Below are positions 27,979 through 35,690 of a DNA stretch of 64,000 nt, piece by piece. The DNA is from Chloracidobacterium sp. (lineage in GTDB: Bacteria; Acidobacteriota; Blastocatellia; Pyrinomonadales; Pyrinomonadaceae), in NCBI GenBank assembly GCA_015075585.1, contig JABTUB010000002.1:248001-312000 (forward strand), given 5' to 3'. Below the pieces are notes generated by a model. It searched no databases, was not told the DNA's origin, and saw only the letters and a program-made list of their open reading frames with translations. The translations under genes and the position numbers were made by a program. How positions within the stretch are numbered: position 1 is the stretch's first letter; each line of letters starts with the position of its first letter.

Positions 27979-28467
27979 CTAAGCCGCCAATCTCCTCTGT
28001 TCAGCCGTTTCGCGACGCCGCTTTGCCGCAAGCCGTGCTTCCTCGCGAACTTCGGCCCGAGCCTGCATACCCCAATCAAAGACGCCTTTCTTCCAAACGT
28101 AGATGTAACCCGCGATCAGAGTTGCAATGAAAACCAATATCTCGATAAACGCGATCGTCCCGAAGGCGATGCCGAGCAGACGCTGCTCCGCAAGCAGGCT
28201 CTTGAACGCCACTGCGAACGGGATCATAAAAAGGACCTCAATATCGAATAGCAGGAATATAACGGCAACCGAATAAAATTTGATCGAGAACCTGTCACGC
28301 GCCGAGCCGATCGGGTCTTTGCCGCATTCATACGGCATAAGCTTGACGGCGGTGCGCTTTCGCGGACCCATCAACTGAGTGACGAATAATTGGCTCACCG
28401 CAAACCCGGCCGCAACCAAGAACATGACCGCTATCGGCACATAATCTACTATGTTGAACTGCGACAT
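27979..28467 (-). CDS. nuoA: NADH-quinone oxidoreductase subunit A
   Basis: 162 residues with three membrane helices and the conserved YECGKDPIGSARDRFSIKFY loop that closes the quinone site. A basic C-terminal extension (about 30 residues, Arg/Ala/Glu-rich) is longer than in most NuoA. First gene of the nuo unit. Confidence 0.96.
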   Translation of the reverse strand: MSQFNIVDYVPIAVMFLVAAGFAVSQLFVTQLMGPRKRTAVKLMPYECGKDPIGSARDRFSIKFYSVAVIFLLFDIEVLFMIPFAVAFKSLLAEQRLLGIAFGTIAFIEILVFIATLIAGYIYVWKKGVFDWGMQARAEVREEARLAAKRRRETAEQRRLAA

Positions 28468-28726
28468 ACGCCTATTTCCCTGCTCCGTTTAAGCACATAC
28501 GGCCCGAAATGAAGATCATTTAACCAAGGTCAATTGGGGAATTTTACTCAAACTAAATCGTAGTTTAACGACCAGTTAGTGTCAAGGATGCCGCCGATAC
28601 CCGAGCAACCCCTAACAAGCGGATGATTTATTCGTTGACCCTCGTGAATTCGATATGTTATTTTTGATGTGGCGCATCGTGTGGCTGCGTCCCTTTCCTA
28701 AGCCTCCCATTTTTGCGTAACCTATT
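28468..28726. promoter_or_regulatory. Divergent intergenic region carrying the nuo promoter
   Basis: About 260 bp between nuoA (minus) and the hypothetical gene at 28727 (plus), locally AT-richer. It must hold the nuo promoter if the cluster is one operon. I see no clear binding site and do not assign boxes. Confidence 0.35.
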
Positions 28727-29641
28727 GTGATAGCTGGTTTTAACACAGATATTAAACACGACGGCGTCGTATATCATGTTCAGACCGAGGACAAAGGGTT
28801 GTCTTCGGCACTGATCGTGTCTCTCGTCTATAATAAAGGCACCATCATCGCCAGCCGCCGCACCAGTTACACCGATATCGTCGGCACGGACGTCGATAAG
28901 GATAAGCTTTCGGAGCGGCTGACACGCCAGCACAGGCTTATCTGTGCGGCGATCAAGGCCGGACGCATCGACGAACTGAAAAACGCAACACCAAAAACCG
29001 CCAAATACACCGCGCCCGCTCGAAATGAAGCCGCCGACAAACCGATCGAGCCGCCCGCAGAACACCTGCCGCTGCCGCGCCCGCAGACATTCGGCCCGAC
29101 AAGCAGTGCGACGAGGGGCACCGGCCCGATAACGATCGGCCGTATTGAGACGAAGCGCGTTATTTCCGTTATTCCAAATGATCCGCCGGAAATGCCGAAA
29201 AGCGTCGTCAGCCCTCCAGACGACCCTTTCGCTGATGGCCCGGTCATCGAGGATGTCCAGATAATTGAAGAAGAGTTCGTGCTCGAACCGGAAGCCGTAT
29301 CAGTGGTGAGCGAACTTTCGGGTTTTGACAGGCCTGCAAATCAGAAGCTCGGCATCGAACTGCTAGGCAATGCGAAATTTGTCGGCGGGGAAAAACGCAG
29401 CATTTCTGTAATGGTCTGCCGCGGAACAGGCCGAAAGGTCATTTCTGATGCTCAAGTGATGATAAAGGTTCTAGGATCAAGTTTCCGGCCCGTCATCTTT
29501 CACGCAAAGACCGATGCTAACGGATTGGCGACCGTCCATCTCCAGTTGCCGCGGTTCAGTGCGGGCCGTGCCGCATTGCTTATTCGAGCTATGGTTGACG
29601 GCGAAGAGGCAGAACTGCGAAAGATCGTCTCGCCGGCATGA
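28727..29641 (+). CDS. Conserved-looking hypothetical protein, two domains
   Basis: 304 residues from a GTG start. Residues 1-75 form a compact domain (FNTDIKHDGVVYHVQTEDKG) that I associate with unknown proteins in delta-proteobacterial and acidobacterial genomes but cannot name. A Pro-rich, low-complexity linker (about 90-210) follows, then a C-terminal beta-rich domain (about 215-304) resembling an immunoglobulin-like or carboxypeptidase-regulatory fold, with the pattern AKTDANGLATVHLQLP. No signal peptide. Function unknown. Confidence 0.65.
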   Translation: MIAGFNTDIKHDGVVYHVQTEDKGLSSALIVSLVYNKGTIIASRRTSYTDIVGTDVDKDKLSERLTRQHRLICAAIKAGRIDELKNATPKTAKYTAPARNEAADKPIEPPAEHLPLPRPQTFGPTSSATRGTGPITIGRIETKRVISVIPNDPPEMPKSVVSPPDDPFADGPVIEDVQIIEEEFVLEPEAVSVVSELSGFDRPANQKLGIELLGNAKFVGGEKRSISVMVCRGTGRKVISDAQVMIKVLGSSFRPVIFHAKTDANGLATVHLQLPRFSAGRAALLIRAMVDGEEAELRKIVSPA

Positions 29642-29678
29642 GACGGTTGAATTTTAGACAGACAAGACGGACAATCGT

Positions 29679-29701
29679 AGAGGCTTTGATGCCTCTTTTT
29701 T
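29679..29701 (+). terminator. Intrinsic terminator-like hairpin abutting the thiS start
   Basis: AGAGGC (29679-29684) pairs with GCCTCT (29691-29696) across the loop TTTGAT, followed by T6 that runs straight into the thiS ATG at 29702. The shape is a Rho-independent terminator for the upstream hypothetical gene, but thiS then has no room for a ribosome site downstream of it. Confidence 0.65.
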
Positions 29702-29911
29702 ATGCGCAGGATCATACTCAACGGAGAAAAAAAAGAGATCACGGCAGAGATCGGCCGCGGCATCACAGACCTCGTTCAAGAGCTCGGGCTTTCGGCTCGG
29801 CGTATCGCGGTCGAGTTGAACGGCAGCGTCATTCGTCGCGCCGATTGGGATATAACACCCGTTAATGACGGCGACAAGATCGAGATAGTCCACTTTGTCG
29901 GCGGAGGTTGA
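29702..29911 (+). CDS. thiS: Sulfur carrier protein ThiS
   Basis: 69 residues with the ubiquitin-like fold of ThiS and the required C-terminal Gly-Gly-Gly (HFVGGG), which is adenylated and thiocarboxylated to supply sulfur for the thiazole of thiamine. It precedes thiG by 79 bases. No ribosome site is seen in front of the ATG, because the T-run of a hairpin occupies that place. A thiF/moeB activator is not in the window. Confidence 0.9.
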   Translation: MRRIILNGEKKEITAEIGRGITDLVQELGLSARRIAVELNGSVIRRADWDITPVNDGDKIEIVHFVGGG

Positions 29912-29990
29912 GTACTTTCGCTGAGCGTGATCAGCCGTACCCGTCACGGTTCCCTATTTTTAGCCGCGTCGGTATGTTAACCTGCTGTCT

Positions 29991-30761
29991 ATGACAGAAA
30001 AATTCTCGTTAGCAGGAACAGATCTTGGCTCACGCTTGATAATCGGCACGGGCAAATACCGCTCGTATGACGAAATGAAAGCGGCACACGAGGCCTCCGG
30101 GGCTGAGATGGTAACCGTCGCAGTGAATCGCGTTCCGCTTGACGGCTCATCCGAGTCGTTTCTCGATCACCTCGATCCGAAGATGCGCATCCTGCCCAAT
30201 ACCGCGGGATGTTACGACGCCGATCACGCGATACGTACCGCGAGGCTTGCACGCGAAGCCTTAGAGACGGATTGGTTAAAACTCGAGGTCATCGGTGATC
30301 CCGTCACGCTCTTCCCTGATAACGAGCAAACTCTTGCTGCTGCCAAAGTCCTTGCAAATGAGGGCTTTATACTGCTTCCGTATATCACTGACGACCTGAT
30401 AACGGCGAAGAAGATGCTCGATGCGGGCTGTGCCGCAATTATGCCGCTCGCTGCACCGATCGGATCAGGAATGGGTGTTCAGAATCCCGCGAATCTGCGC
30501 ATAATGCGAGAGCAGCTTCCGGACGCGACGATCATCGTCGATGCCGGCGTCGGAGTACCTTCGGATGCCGCGATCGCCATGGAACTCGGTGCCGACGCGA
30601 TCTTGATGAACACAGCGATCGCTGAGGCAGCCGATCCCGCGGCGATGGCAACGGCTATGAAGCTTGGCGTCGAGGCAGGACGCCTCGCCTATCTCGCCGG
30701 CCGTATGCCGAAACGCCTATACGCATCGGCTTCTAGCCCGATCCAAGGTGCGATAAAATGA
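29991..30761 (+). CDS. thiG: Thiazole synthase ThiG
   Basis: 256 residues. TIM-barrel enzyme that joins deoxyxylulose phosphate, dehydroglycine and ThiS thiocarboxylate to form the thiazole of thiamine. IIGTGKY at the N-terminus, the catalytic Lys region WLKLEVIGD (about residue 95) and [13 protein letters not shown] plus [11 protein letters not shown] phosphate-binding loops are intact. Partner thiS is directly upstream. Confidence 0.95.
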   Translation: MTEKFSLAGTDLGSRLIIGTGKYRSYDEMKAAHEASGAEMVTVAVNRVPLDGSSESFLDHLDPKMRILPNTAGCYDADHAIRTARLAREALETDWLKLEVIGDPVTLFPDNEQTLAAAKVLANEGFILLPYITDDLITAKKMLDAGCAAIMPLAAPIGSGMGVQNPANLRIMREQLPDATIIVDAGVGVPSDAAIAMELGADAILMNTAIAEAADPAAMATAMKLGVEAGRLAYLAGRMPKRLYASASSPIQGAIK

Positions 30762-30812
30762 ACACGAGCGGCCTTGGCGGTATGATGTTATCGAATTGGG
30801 CGATCTCTGATA

Positions 30813-31031
30813 ATGCACAGGACTTTGCCTGCTACGATCTGGCGTGAAGAAGACTCGTACGTGGCACTCTGCAGTGAACTGGACATTGCGAGCCAGGGCG
30901 AAACCGTCGAAGAGGCACGCAGAAATTTGCGCGAGGCTGTGGAGCTCTTCTTCGAAACGGCTCACCCGACCGAGATAACAAGCCGTCTCAACTCCGAGAT
31001 CTACATAACTCCGATGGAGTTCGAGAGTTGA
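30813..31031 (+). CDS. HicB-like protein without a HicA partner
   Basis: 72 residues, the degraded RNase-H-like HicB fold: EEDSYVALCSELDIASQGET and EEARRNLREAVELFFE match the family consensus. HicB usually neutralises HicA, an mRNA interferase; no HicA-sized ORF is adjacent. It lies between thiG and moaD with normal spacing. Likely a solitary regulator or an orphan antitoxin. Confidence 0.75.
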   Translation: MHRTLPATIWREEDSYVALCSELDIASQGETVEEARRNLREAVELFFETAHPTEITSRLNSEIYITPMEFES

Positions 31032-31097
31032 GCGCAAAGGTCAACAATTTATTCTTCGGCGAGGCGGGAATACGAACTATAGCGAGTGTGCGAATGT

Positions 31098-31337
31098 ATG
31101 AAGATCAATGTGTTATTCTTCGGAGCGACCGCCGACATCGCAGGCAAGCGTTCTGAGGAGTTGGAAATAAATGAAGGGGCCTCGGCTGAGAGTGTATTGT
31201 CGGAACTCTACTCTCGATTTCCGCCCCTTGCCGCTCAAAAGCTTCATATCTCGATCGATCAAGAGTATGCGCGGCCGGATTCGCCCGTAAAGAATGGCGA
31301 TGAGATCGCGATCTTCACCGCGGTTTCAGGCGGCTAA
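31098..31337 (+). CDS. moaD: Molybdopterin synthase small subunit MoaD
   Basis: 79 residues from ATG 31098; a longer start at 31086 adds only four residues (MCEC). Ubiquitin-like fold ending in Gly-Gly (TAVSGG), the site of thiocarboxylation that supplies the dithiolene sulfurs of molybdopterin. moaE starts 5 bases later, so the two are coupled. Confidence 0.93.
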   Translation: MKINVLFFGATADIAGKRSEELEINEGASAESVLSELYSRFPPLAAQKLHISIDQEYARPDSPVKNGDEIAIFTAVSGG

Positions 31338-31342
31338 AGACT

Positions 31343-31780
31343 ATGGATTTCTGCGAACTCACAACCGAGCCGATCGATGTCAACACGGTTGCGCGACGTG
31401 TTGTGCCGCCCGAATGCGGTGCGACCGTCACGCTCGACGGTTACGCACGCAGGTTCACAAAAGATAAAACTACGGGCGAGGTTCGCGAAACGGAATATCT
31501 TGTGTACGAGGCGTACGACGGGATGGCGCTCAAGGAGATGCGAAAGCTGATCGACGCCGCTCATTCGAACTTTGAAATTTCAAATATTGGGATCGTGCAC
31601 CGCACCGGAAGGCTTGAGATCGGCGAAACGAGCGTCGTCATCTCGGTCGCTGCACCTCACCGAAGAGACGCCTTTGCCGCCTGCGAATGGCTGATAAAGG
31701 AACTAAAGCGAACCGTTCCCATCTGGAAAAAGGAAGTTTACTCGGGCGGCGACGCCTGGGCCGAGGGCGAAAATTCCTGA
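31343..31780 (+). CDS. moaE: Molybdopterin synthase large subunit MoaE
   Basis: 145 residues. Converts precursor Z to molybdopterin together with MoaD. The typical C-terminal VPIWKKEVYSGGDAW segment carries the catalytic Lys; the GIVHRTGRLEIGETSV and AAPHRRDAF stretches are conserved. Its last 43 bases overlap the 3' end of the HD hydrolase gene on the other strand. Confidence 0.95.
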   Translation: MDFCELTTEPIDVNTVARRVVPPECGATVTLDGYARRFTKDKTTGEVRETEYLVYEAYDGMALKEMRKLIDAAHSNFEISNIGIVHRTGRLEIGETSVVISVAAPHRRDAFAACEWLIKELKRTVPIWKKEVYSGGDAWAEGENS

Positions 31781-32316
31781 CCGAGTTCGACAGAAGCACG
31801 TTCCACGATCCGATCAAAGGCCCTTTCCAATGCAGGATTTACACCGCGAAAACCGGCCACCACTTTCATTGCCCACACAACGTACGCCTGCCGCCGTTCC
31901 AAGTCCCAACCGATGCCGGGCGACCCGATGACATCATTGATATTGCTTATCTTGTCTGCGAGCTTGATAAGCTTTGCTCCGCGTGACAACTTCGGAGCCT
32001 TTTCGATCTGAAGCTCTTTTCGCCGCGCTTTGGGAAGCGACCTATCATCAGAAACCTCCGAAACATACGAAGCGACCGCGTCCCCGAAATTCTCTGCGAT
32101 CTCTTCAGCCTTGACGCCGCAGTCCTCGATCGTATCGTGCAGGAGGGCTGCGATCAAAATGTCCTCATCATCGATCTCCGCGATATTTGCGAGAAAGGAA
32201 GCAACTTCGAGCGGATGATTTATGTAAGGCTCGCCATCGGGGCCTTTGCGACGCTGAGCGGTGTGTTTTTTGGCCGCGAAAGAAGCGGCCTCTAGTATGC
32301 GTTTTGAGTTGTTCAT
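31738..32316 (-). CDS. MESH1/SpoT-type HD hydrolase (small alarmone hydrolase-like)
   Basis: 192 residues from ATG 32316; the frame runs upstream only as a shadow over the S55 gene. HD-domain metal ligands appear in PYINHPLEVA, the HD pair in AALLHDTIED and the later Asp in KLADKISNI, the arrangement of SpoT and metazoan MESH1 hydrolases that cleave ppGpp or NADPH. No synthetase domain. It follows the S55 protease by 13 bases and may be coupled with it. Substrate is inferred from the family. Confidence 0.82.
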   Translation of the reverse strand: MNNSKRILEAASFAAKKHTAQRRKGPDGEPYINHPLEVASFLANIAEIDDEDILIAALLHDTIEDCGVKAEEIAENFGDAVASYVSEVSDDRSLPKARRKELQIEKAPKLSRGAKLIKLADKISNINDVIGSPGIGWDLERRQAYVVWAMKVVAGFRGVNPALERAFDRIVERASVELGQEFSPSAQASPPE

Positions 32317-32329
32317 AACCAATTTCGGC

Positions 32330-34189
32330 CTAGCGGACGATCTCGAGGGCGATCGTCTGCGAACCTGAGACAATATACTGCCCTCCGGCAAATTGCTGCT
32401 CCCACACGGTTGCCGAGGCTGTGGCCTTCGGGCCGCCGGAGGCTCGCGGGCTGCCAATGGTGGCAAGGATCGACGGCGGAAGGTTCGGCATCTCACTCGC
32501 TCCGACCACGAAGCCCGGCGTGTTCCTGGTCAGAACCGCGTAAAGACGATCAGGGCGCTTTGCCGAATTCAAGATCGTTACTAATTCCGCGGCATTCTTT
32601 GCTGTCAGCTGTTTGACAGGCGATGCTTCCTGAACGGCGCCTCCGTCAGCCACCATCAGCGATATAGGCCCTGCAGGTATATCTTCCGGTATCGGCACCG
32701 ACAGGTCTTGAACAACGAGTGAGCCAGTGCCGCTGCGTAAGTATGCCGTTACATTGATGCTCTCGCCGGGCCGGACCCTTTCACGATCGACCGTTACCCG
32801 TTCGAGTACGGCCGTACGGCTGCCTTCGCTCACCTTCATGTCTATCTTGACAGCGTCAATGCGGGTGTTCGGATAGTCAGCGTTCAGCAGCACCGACACC
32901 GGCAAGGCAAAGGCCGCGGCCGAAAGAGCGGGCGAGATCGATCCCGACATGCGGCGGTCGATGATGATGCTCGGAAGCCCGCGAAGCTTGATCTCGCCCG
33001 CAACATCTATGGTAGTGTCGCCAATATTCCTTTCGCCTGCGGTTATCGTGTTTTGAATACCGAGATTCACTATGAGCGGCGTCAGAAGTTCATTTATCGC
33101 GGACTCAAAGTTGACCGATGTCTTTGCACCGCGGCTGTTGGTCATCGTGATCGCGATCGGCAGCATACGCGGTTCGACGCCAAGCGTTCCGAAAACGCCT
33201 GTAGCCCGATCTTGTGTCAGCGAACCGACCGTCGCACCCGGCACTGACATCTTGAACGAATTATTGAGGCTCGGCACGACGACCACTACGCTCGATTCGC
33301 TCATTGGCATCCTGGTCGATCCAAGATTGAACCACGGATGGCCGAATGCATAGATACGGTCGCCGTCGCGCAGTGTGACCGTTCCCGCCGCGGCTATCGA
33401 AATATCGCCTCGTGCAAGCTGCGCAGTGACGGAACGGCCGCCAACAAGTGTCTCGGCATCCGCTTTTTTCAGCGGTTCAACGCCCGCACCGCCTCCCGGA
33501 ACTGCGGCGGCTGTTATGCCGGCATCGGCAAAAAGGCCCGCATAACGGTCCAAGATCTGCTGCGAGATACCTGAGAACATCAGCGGTGTCGCTATCGGCA
33601 TAAAACGCCCGCCGACGAGCTTCGCGGTCTCGGAAGTTTGTGAAACGCTTGAAACCACAGGGCCGATCGCGGCGGGCGGCAGTTGCGGCCTCCAATTCTC
33701 GGCTAAGAGCGATGAAGTGCTGAGTGTTACAGAATGTGCCTTACCCGATGACCGCTCGGCGGGGCCGTGAAATACCGACAGCATCTGTTCGATAGGCGTG
33801 ATGCCGCAGATCGGCTCCTTCGCGTATGCAAAGCTGTAGGCGATCGCTCCTACAAGCTTTCCATCAATATAAACGGGCGAGCCTGACATTCCGGCAAACA
33901 CTTGTGTCCGCAGCGCATTAGCACCGCTCAGCCGGCCAATTATCATATCCTGATGCGGCCCGACCGAACCGGGAATGATGCCGAGGATGTCAACGCCGAA
34001 CTCCTCGGGCCGGTCACCCTGAAACACCGTTCGGGCAGTACCCTTAAGGCCTGCCTTCACGTCCGCGAGCGGAAATATCTGTGTCGAAGGGATCGGCGGA
34101 ATAACATTGCCGTTCTGCGCGTTCAACTGGGCAGAAGCGGCGGCGATCAGCAGCAGGATCAGGCAGATAGTTAGCGGTCGGTACATCAA
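32330..34189 (-). CDS. SpoIVB-type S55 family peptidase, exported
   Basis: 619 residues with a signal peptide (MMYRPLTICLILLLIAAASA). The S55 core carries the GMSGSPVYIDGKLVGAIAYS motif, where the Ser of SGSP is the expected nucleophile, and DGDRIYAFGHPWFNLG supports the family. The C-terminal third (about 380-600) looks like beta-rich domains. SpoIVB cleaves a sigma-pathway protein in Bacillus; in Gram-negative bacteria the substrate of such proteins is unknown to me. Divergent from the alpha/beta hydrolase. Confidence 0.8.
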   Translation of the reverse strand: MMYRPLTICLILLLIAAASAQLNAQNGNVIPPIPSTQIFPLADVKAGLKGTARTVFQGDRPEEFGVDILGIIPGSVGPHQDMIIGRLSGANALRTQVFAGMSGSPVYIDGKLVGAIAYSFAYAKEPICGITPIEQMLSVFHGPAERSSGKAHSVTLSTSSLLAENWRPQLPPAAIGPVVSSVSQTSETAKLVGGRFMPIATPLMFSGISQQILDRYAGLFADAGITAAAVPGGGAGVEPLKKADAETLVGGRSVTAQLARGDISIAAAGTVTLRDGDRIYAFGHPWFNLGSTRMPMSESSVVVVVPSLNNSFKMSVPGATVGSLTQDRATGVFGTLGVEPRMLPIAITMTNSRGAKTSVNFESAINELLTPLIVNLGIQNTITAGERNIGDTTIDVAGEIKLRGLPSIIIDRRMSGSISPALSAAAFALPVSVLLNADYPNTRIDAVKIDMKVSEGSRTAVLERVTVDRERVRPGESINVTAYLRSGTGSLVVQDLSVPIPEDIPAGPISLMVADGGAVQEASPVKQLTAKNAAELVTILNSAKRPDRLYAVLTRNTPGFVVGASEMPNLPPSILATIGSPRASGGPKATASATVWEQQFAGGQYIVSGSQTIALEIVR

Positions 34190-34265
34190 AAAAACCTTAC
34201 GTAAACCAAGGCTTTTATGGTAACATCGAACGTGGCTTTATCGAAAGCCTCTCCGGTTTCGCCTC

Positions 34266-35258
34266 TTGGCCTCTTTAGCCCAAACCTCTTTTGCTATGGC
34301 CGCTTCATCACGTCTTGTCCGCAGTTTAGCCCGCTTATTTGTTCCGGCGATCGTTCTTTTTATCGCCGCCGTACTCGCCGGTTCGGTTTGGCTCGTTTAT
34401 ACAGCCGCTCACCCGAAGCCGAGCTCTTACCTCATTACGCCCGAGAAATTCGGCCGCATCAGCTCGCGTGCCGCGCAGATCACTGATGAAACATGGCCCG
34501 CGCACGATGGCACGACACTGAGTGGCTGGCTGCTTCGCGGCGCTCCCAATGCACCGGCGGTCATTCTGTATCACAGATACGAAGTCAACAGATCACACGT
34601 GCTGAATCTCGGCGTCAAGCTGAGCGAAGCGACGGACTTTACGATACTGATGCCCGACCTTCGCTCACACGGCGACCAATTGCAGAAGAAAGGCACCTCA
34701 TTCGGCGGATGTGATACTGAGGACGCGCTTTCGGCCATCGAGTTCCTTCGGGGACTCAGAACGCCCGATCAGATCGCACTGATCGGCAAAGACATCGGCG
34801 TGTACGGAGTTGAGTTGGGTGCATTGACCGCGCTGTTCGCTGCGGCAAAAGATCCGAGCGTAAAAGCTCTCGTCCTCGATTCTGTACCGGAGAATTCCGA
34901 TCAGCTATTGGATGGCATCATCCGCCGTAAATACCCGTTCGCAAATTTCATCACCGCCGGCCTCGCAAAGATCGGGACGCACATCTACTTTTATGACGGC
35001 TGTTATAGCCGCAACTCGACCTGCGACACTGCCCGAAATATCTCTGACAGGAAGGTCTTATTGTTAGCGGGCGTTGACAGTGCGGGATATCAAGAATCGA
35101 CGGCGAAACTCGCTAAGTGCTTTCCTGACAACAACAAGATCGACGTTAAGACGGACCTCAGCCCGTCCGGTTTCAGCATCATCGATGCCTCGATAGAACA
35201 ATCGGACGCCTATCATCAGCGCGTGATCGACTTTTTCCGCTCATCGTTGGCAAATTAA
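34266..35258 (+). CDS. Membrane-anchored alpha/beta hydrolase-fold protein with degenerate active site
   Basis: 330 residues; ATG 34296 is an alternative start. One N-terminal membrane helix (about 25-48) anchors a soluble alpha/beta hydrolase domain. The nucleophile elbow aligns as GVELG (181-185), so the usual Ser is Glu183, and the expected catalytic Asp loop after strand 7 (LLLAGVDSAG) is also atypical. The fold is otherwise recognisable (DLRSHGDQ, the strand VKALVLDS). It is probably a pseudo-enzyme or has a different chemistry. Ends 5 bases before the opposing rhodanese gene. Confidence 0.7.
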   Translation: MASLAQTSFAMAASSRLVRSLARLFVPAIVLFIAAVLAGSVWLVYTAAHPKPSSYLITPEKFGRISSRAAQITDETWPAHDGTTLSGWLLRGAPNAPAVILYHRYEVNRSHVLNLGVKLSEATDFTILMPDLRSHGDQLQKKGTSFGGCDTEDALSAIEFLRGLRTPDQIALIGKDIGVYGVELGALTALFAAAKDPSVKALVLDSVPENSDQLLDGIIRRKYPFANFITAGLAKIGTHIYFYDGCYSRNSTCDTARNISDRKVLLLAGVDSAGYQESTAKLAKCFPDNNKIDVKTDLSPSGFSIIDASIEQSDAYHQRVIDFFRSSLAN

Positions 35259-35263
35259 CGATA

Positions 35264-35683
35264 CTACTGAGTTTTTTCCATCGGATAACCTGCCCGTTTC
35301 CAGGCTTGGGTTCCGCCGAGGAGAGCATAAACACCGGGGATCTTTTGAAGGTTCATTTGGAACGCCAAACTGGCGCTCGTATGCTCGTTCGGTCAGGAAC
35401 AATAGACGATGATCTTCTTGCCCTTCGAAACTTTTTCAAAGGTCGTCGCGGATGAGCCGAGCGGGACGTTGACAGCGCCTGCGATGTGCTCCGCGTTGAA
35501 TGCCGCTTCGTCACGGCTATCGACCATCACCGCCGTTCCCGCGTCGAGATCCTTCTTCGCATCTTCGATCGAAATGCGCGGCACCTCGGAATCACTGCTG
35601 AATTTGTGATAGGGGTCGATCGCCCCCGTTCCGCATGCCGCCAAGAATAATGACGAAATTAGTAAGTACAAGAGAACACGCAT
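35264..35683 (-). CDS. Rhodanese-domain lipoprotein, probable selenoprotein (UGA at the catalytic Cys)
   Basis: Reading through the in-frame TGA at 35393-35395 gives 139 residues from ATG 35683 to TAG 35264-35266. A lipoprotein signal (MRVLLYLLISSLFLAACG, lipobox Cys17) is followed by one rhodanese domain. The domain is intact on both sides of the TGA: MVDSRDEAAFNAEHIAGAVN before, and PNEHTSASLAF plus LLGGTQAWKRAGYP after. The TGA is codon 97, inside the motif YCS-x-PNE, where homologues have the catalytic Cys (CSCPNE). Rhodaneses transfer sulfane sulfur through that Cys. A hairpin fitting bacterial SECIS rules follows. Start is 7 bases after bcp, so they are cotranscribed. A nonsense mutation is the alternative. 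Confidence 0.8.
35360..35378 (-). promoter_or_regulatory. Bacterial SECIS-like hairpin downstream of the UGA codon
   Basis: On the mRNA, GAGCGCCA (35378 to 35371) pairs with UGGCGUUC (35367 to 35360) in an 8-bp stem with one G.U pair, capped by the tri-loop GUU (35370-35368). The loop begins about 22 bases after the UGA and starts with G, matching the bacterial SECIS pattern (small apical loop with a G in its first two bases, 16-37 bases from UGA). It lies inside the coding sequence, as bacterial SECIS do. Confidence 0.72.
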
Positions 35684-35690
35684 CTTAAAT

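Noticed and set aside
29641-29701. Thiamine (TPP) riboswitch upstream of thiS
   Set aside because: The spacer is only about 60 bases and no conserved CUGAGA/thi-box elements are seen; only a terminator-like hairpin is present.
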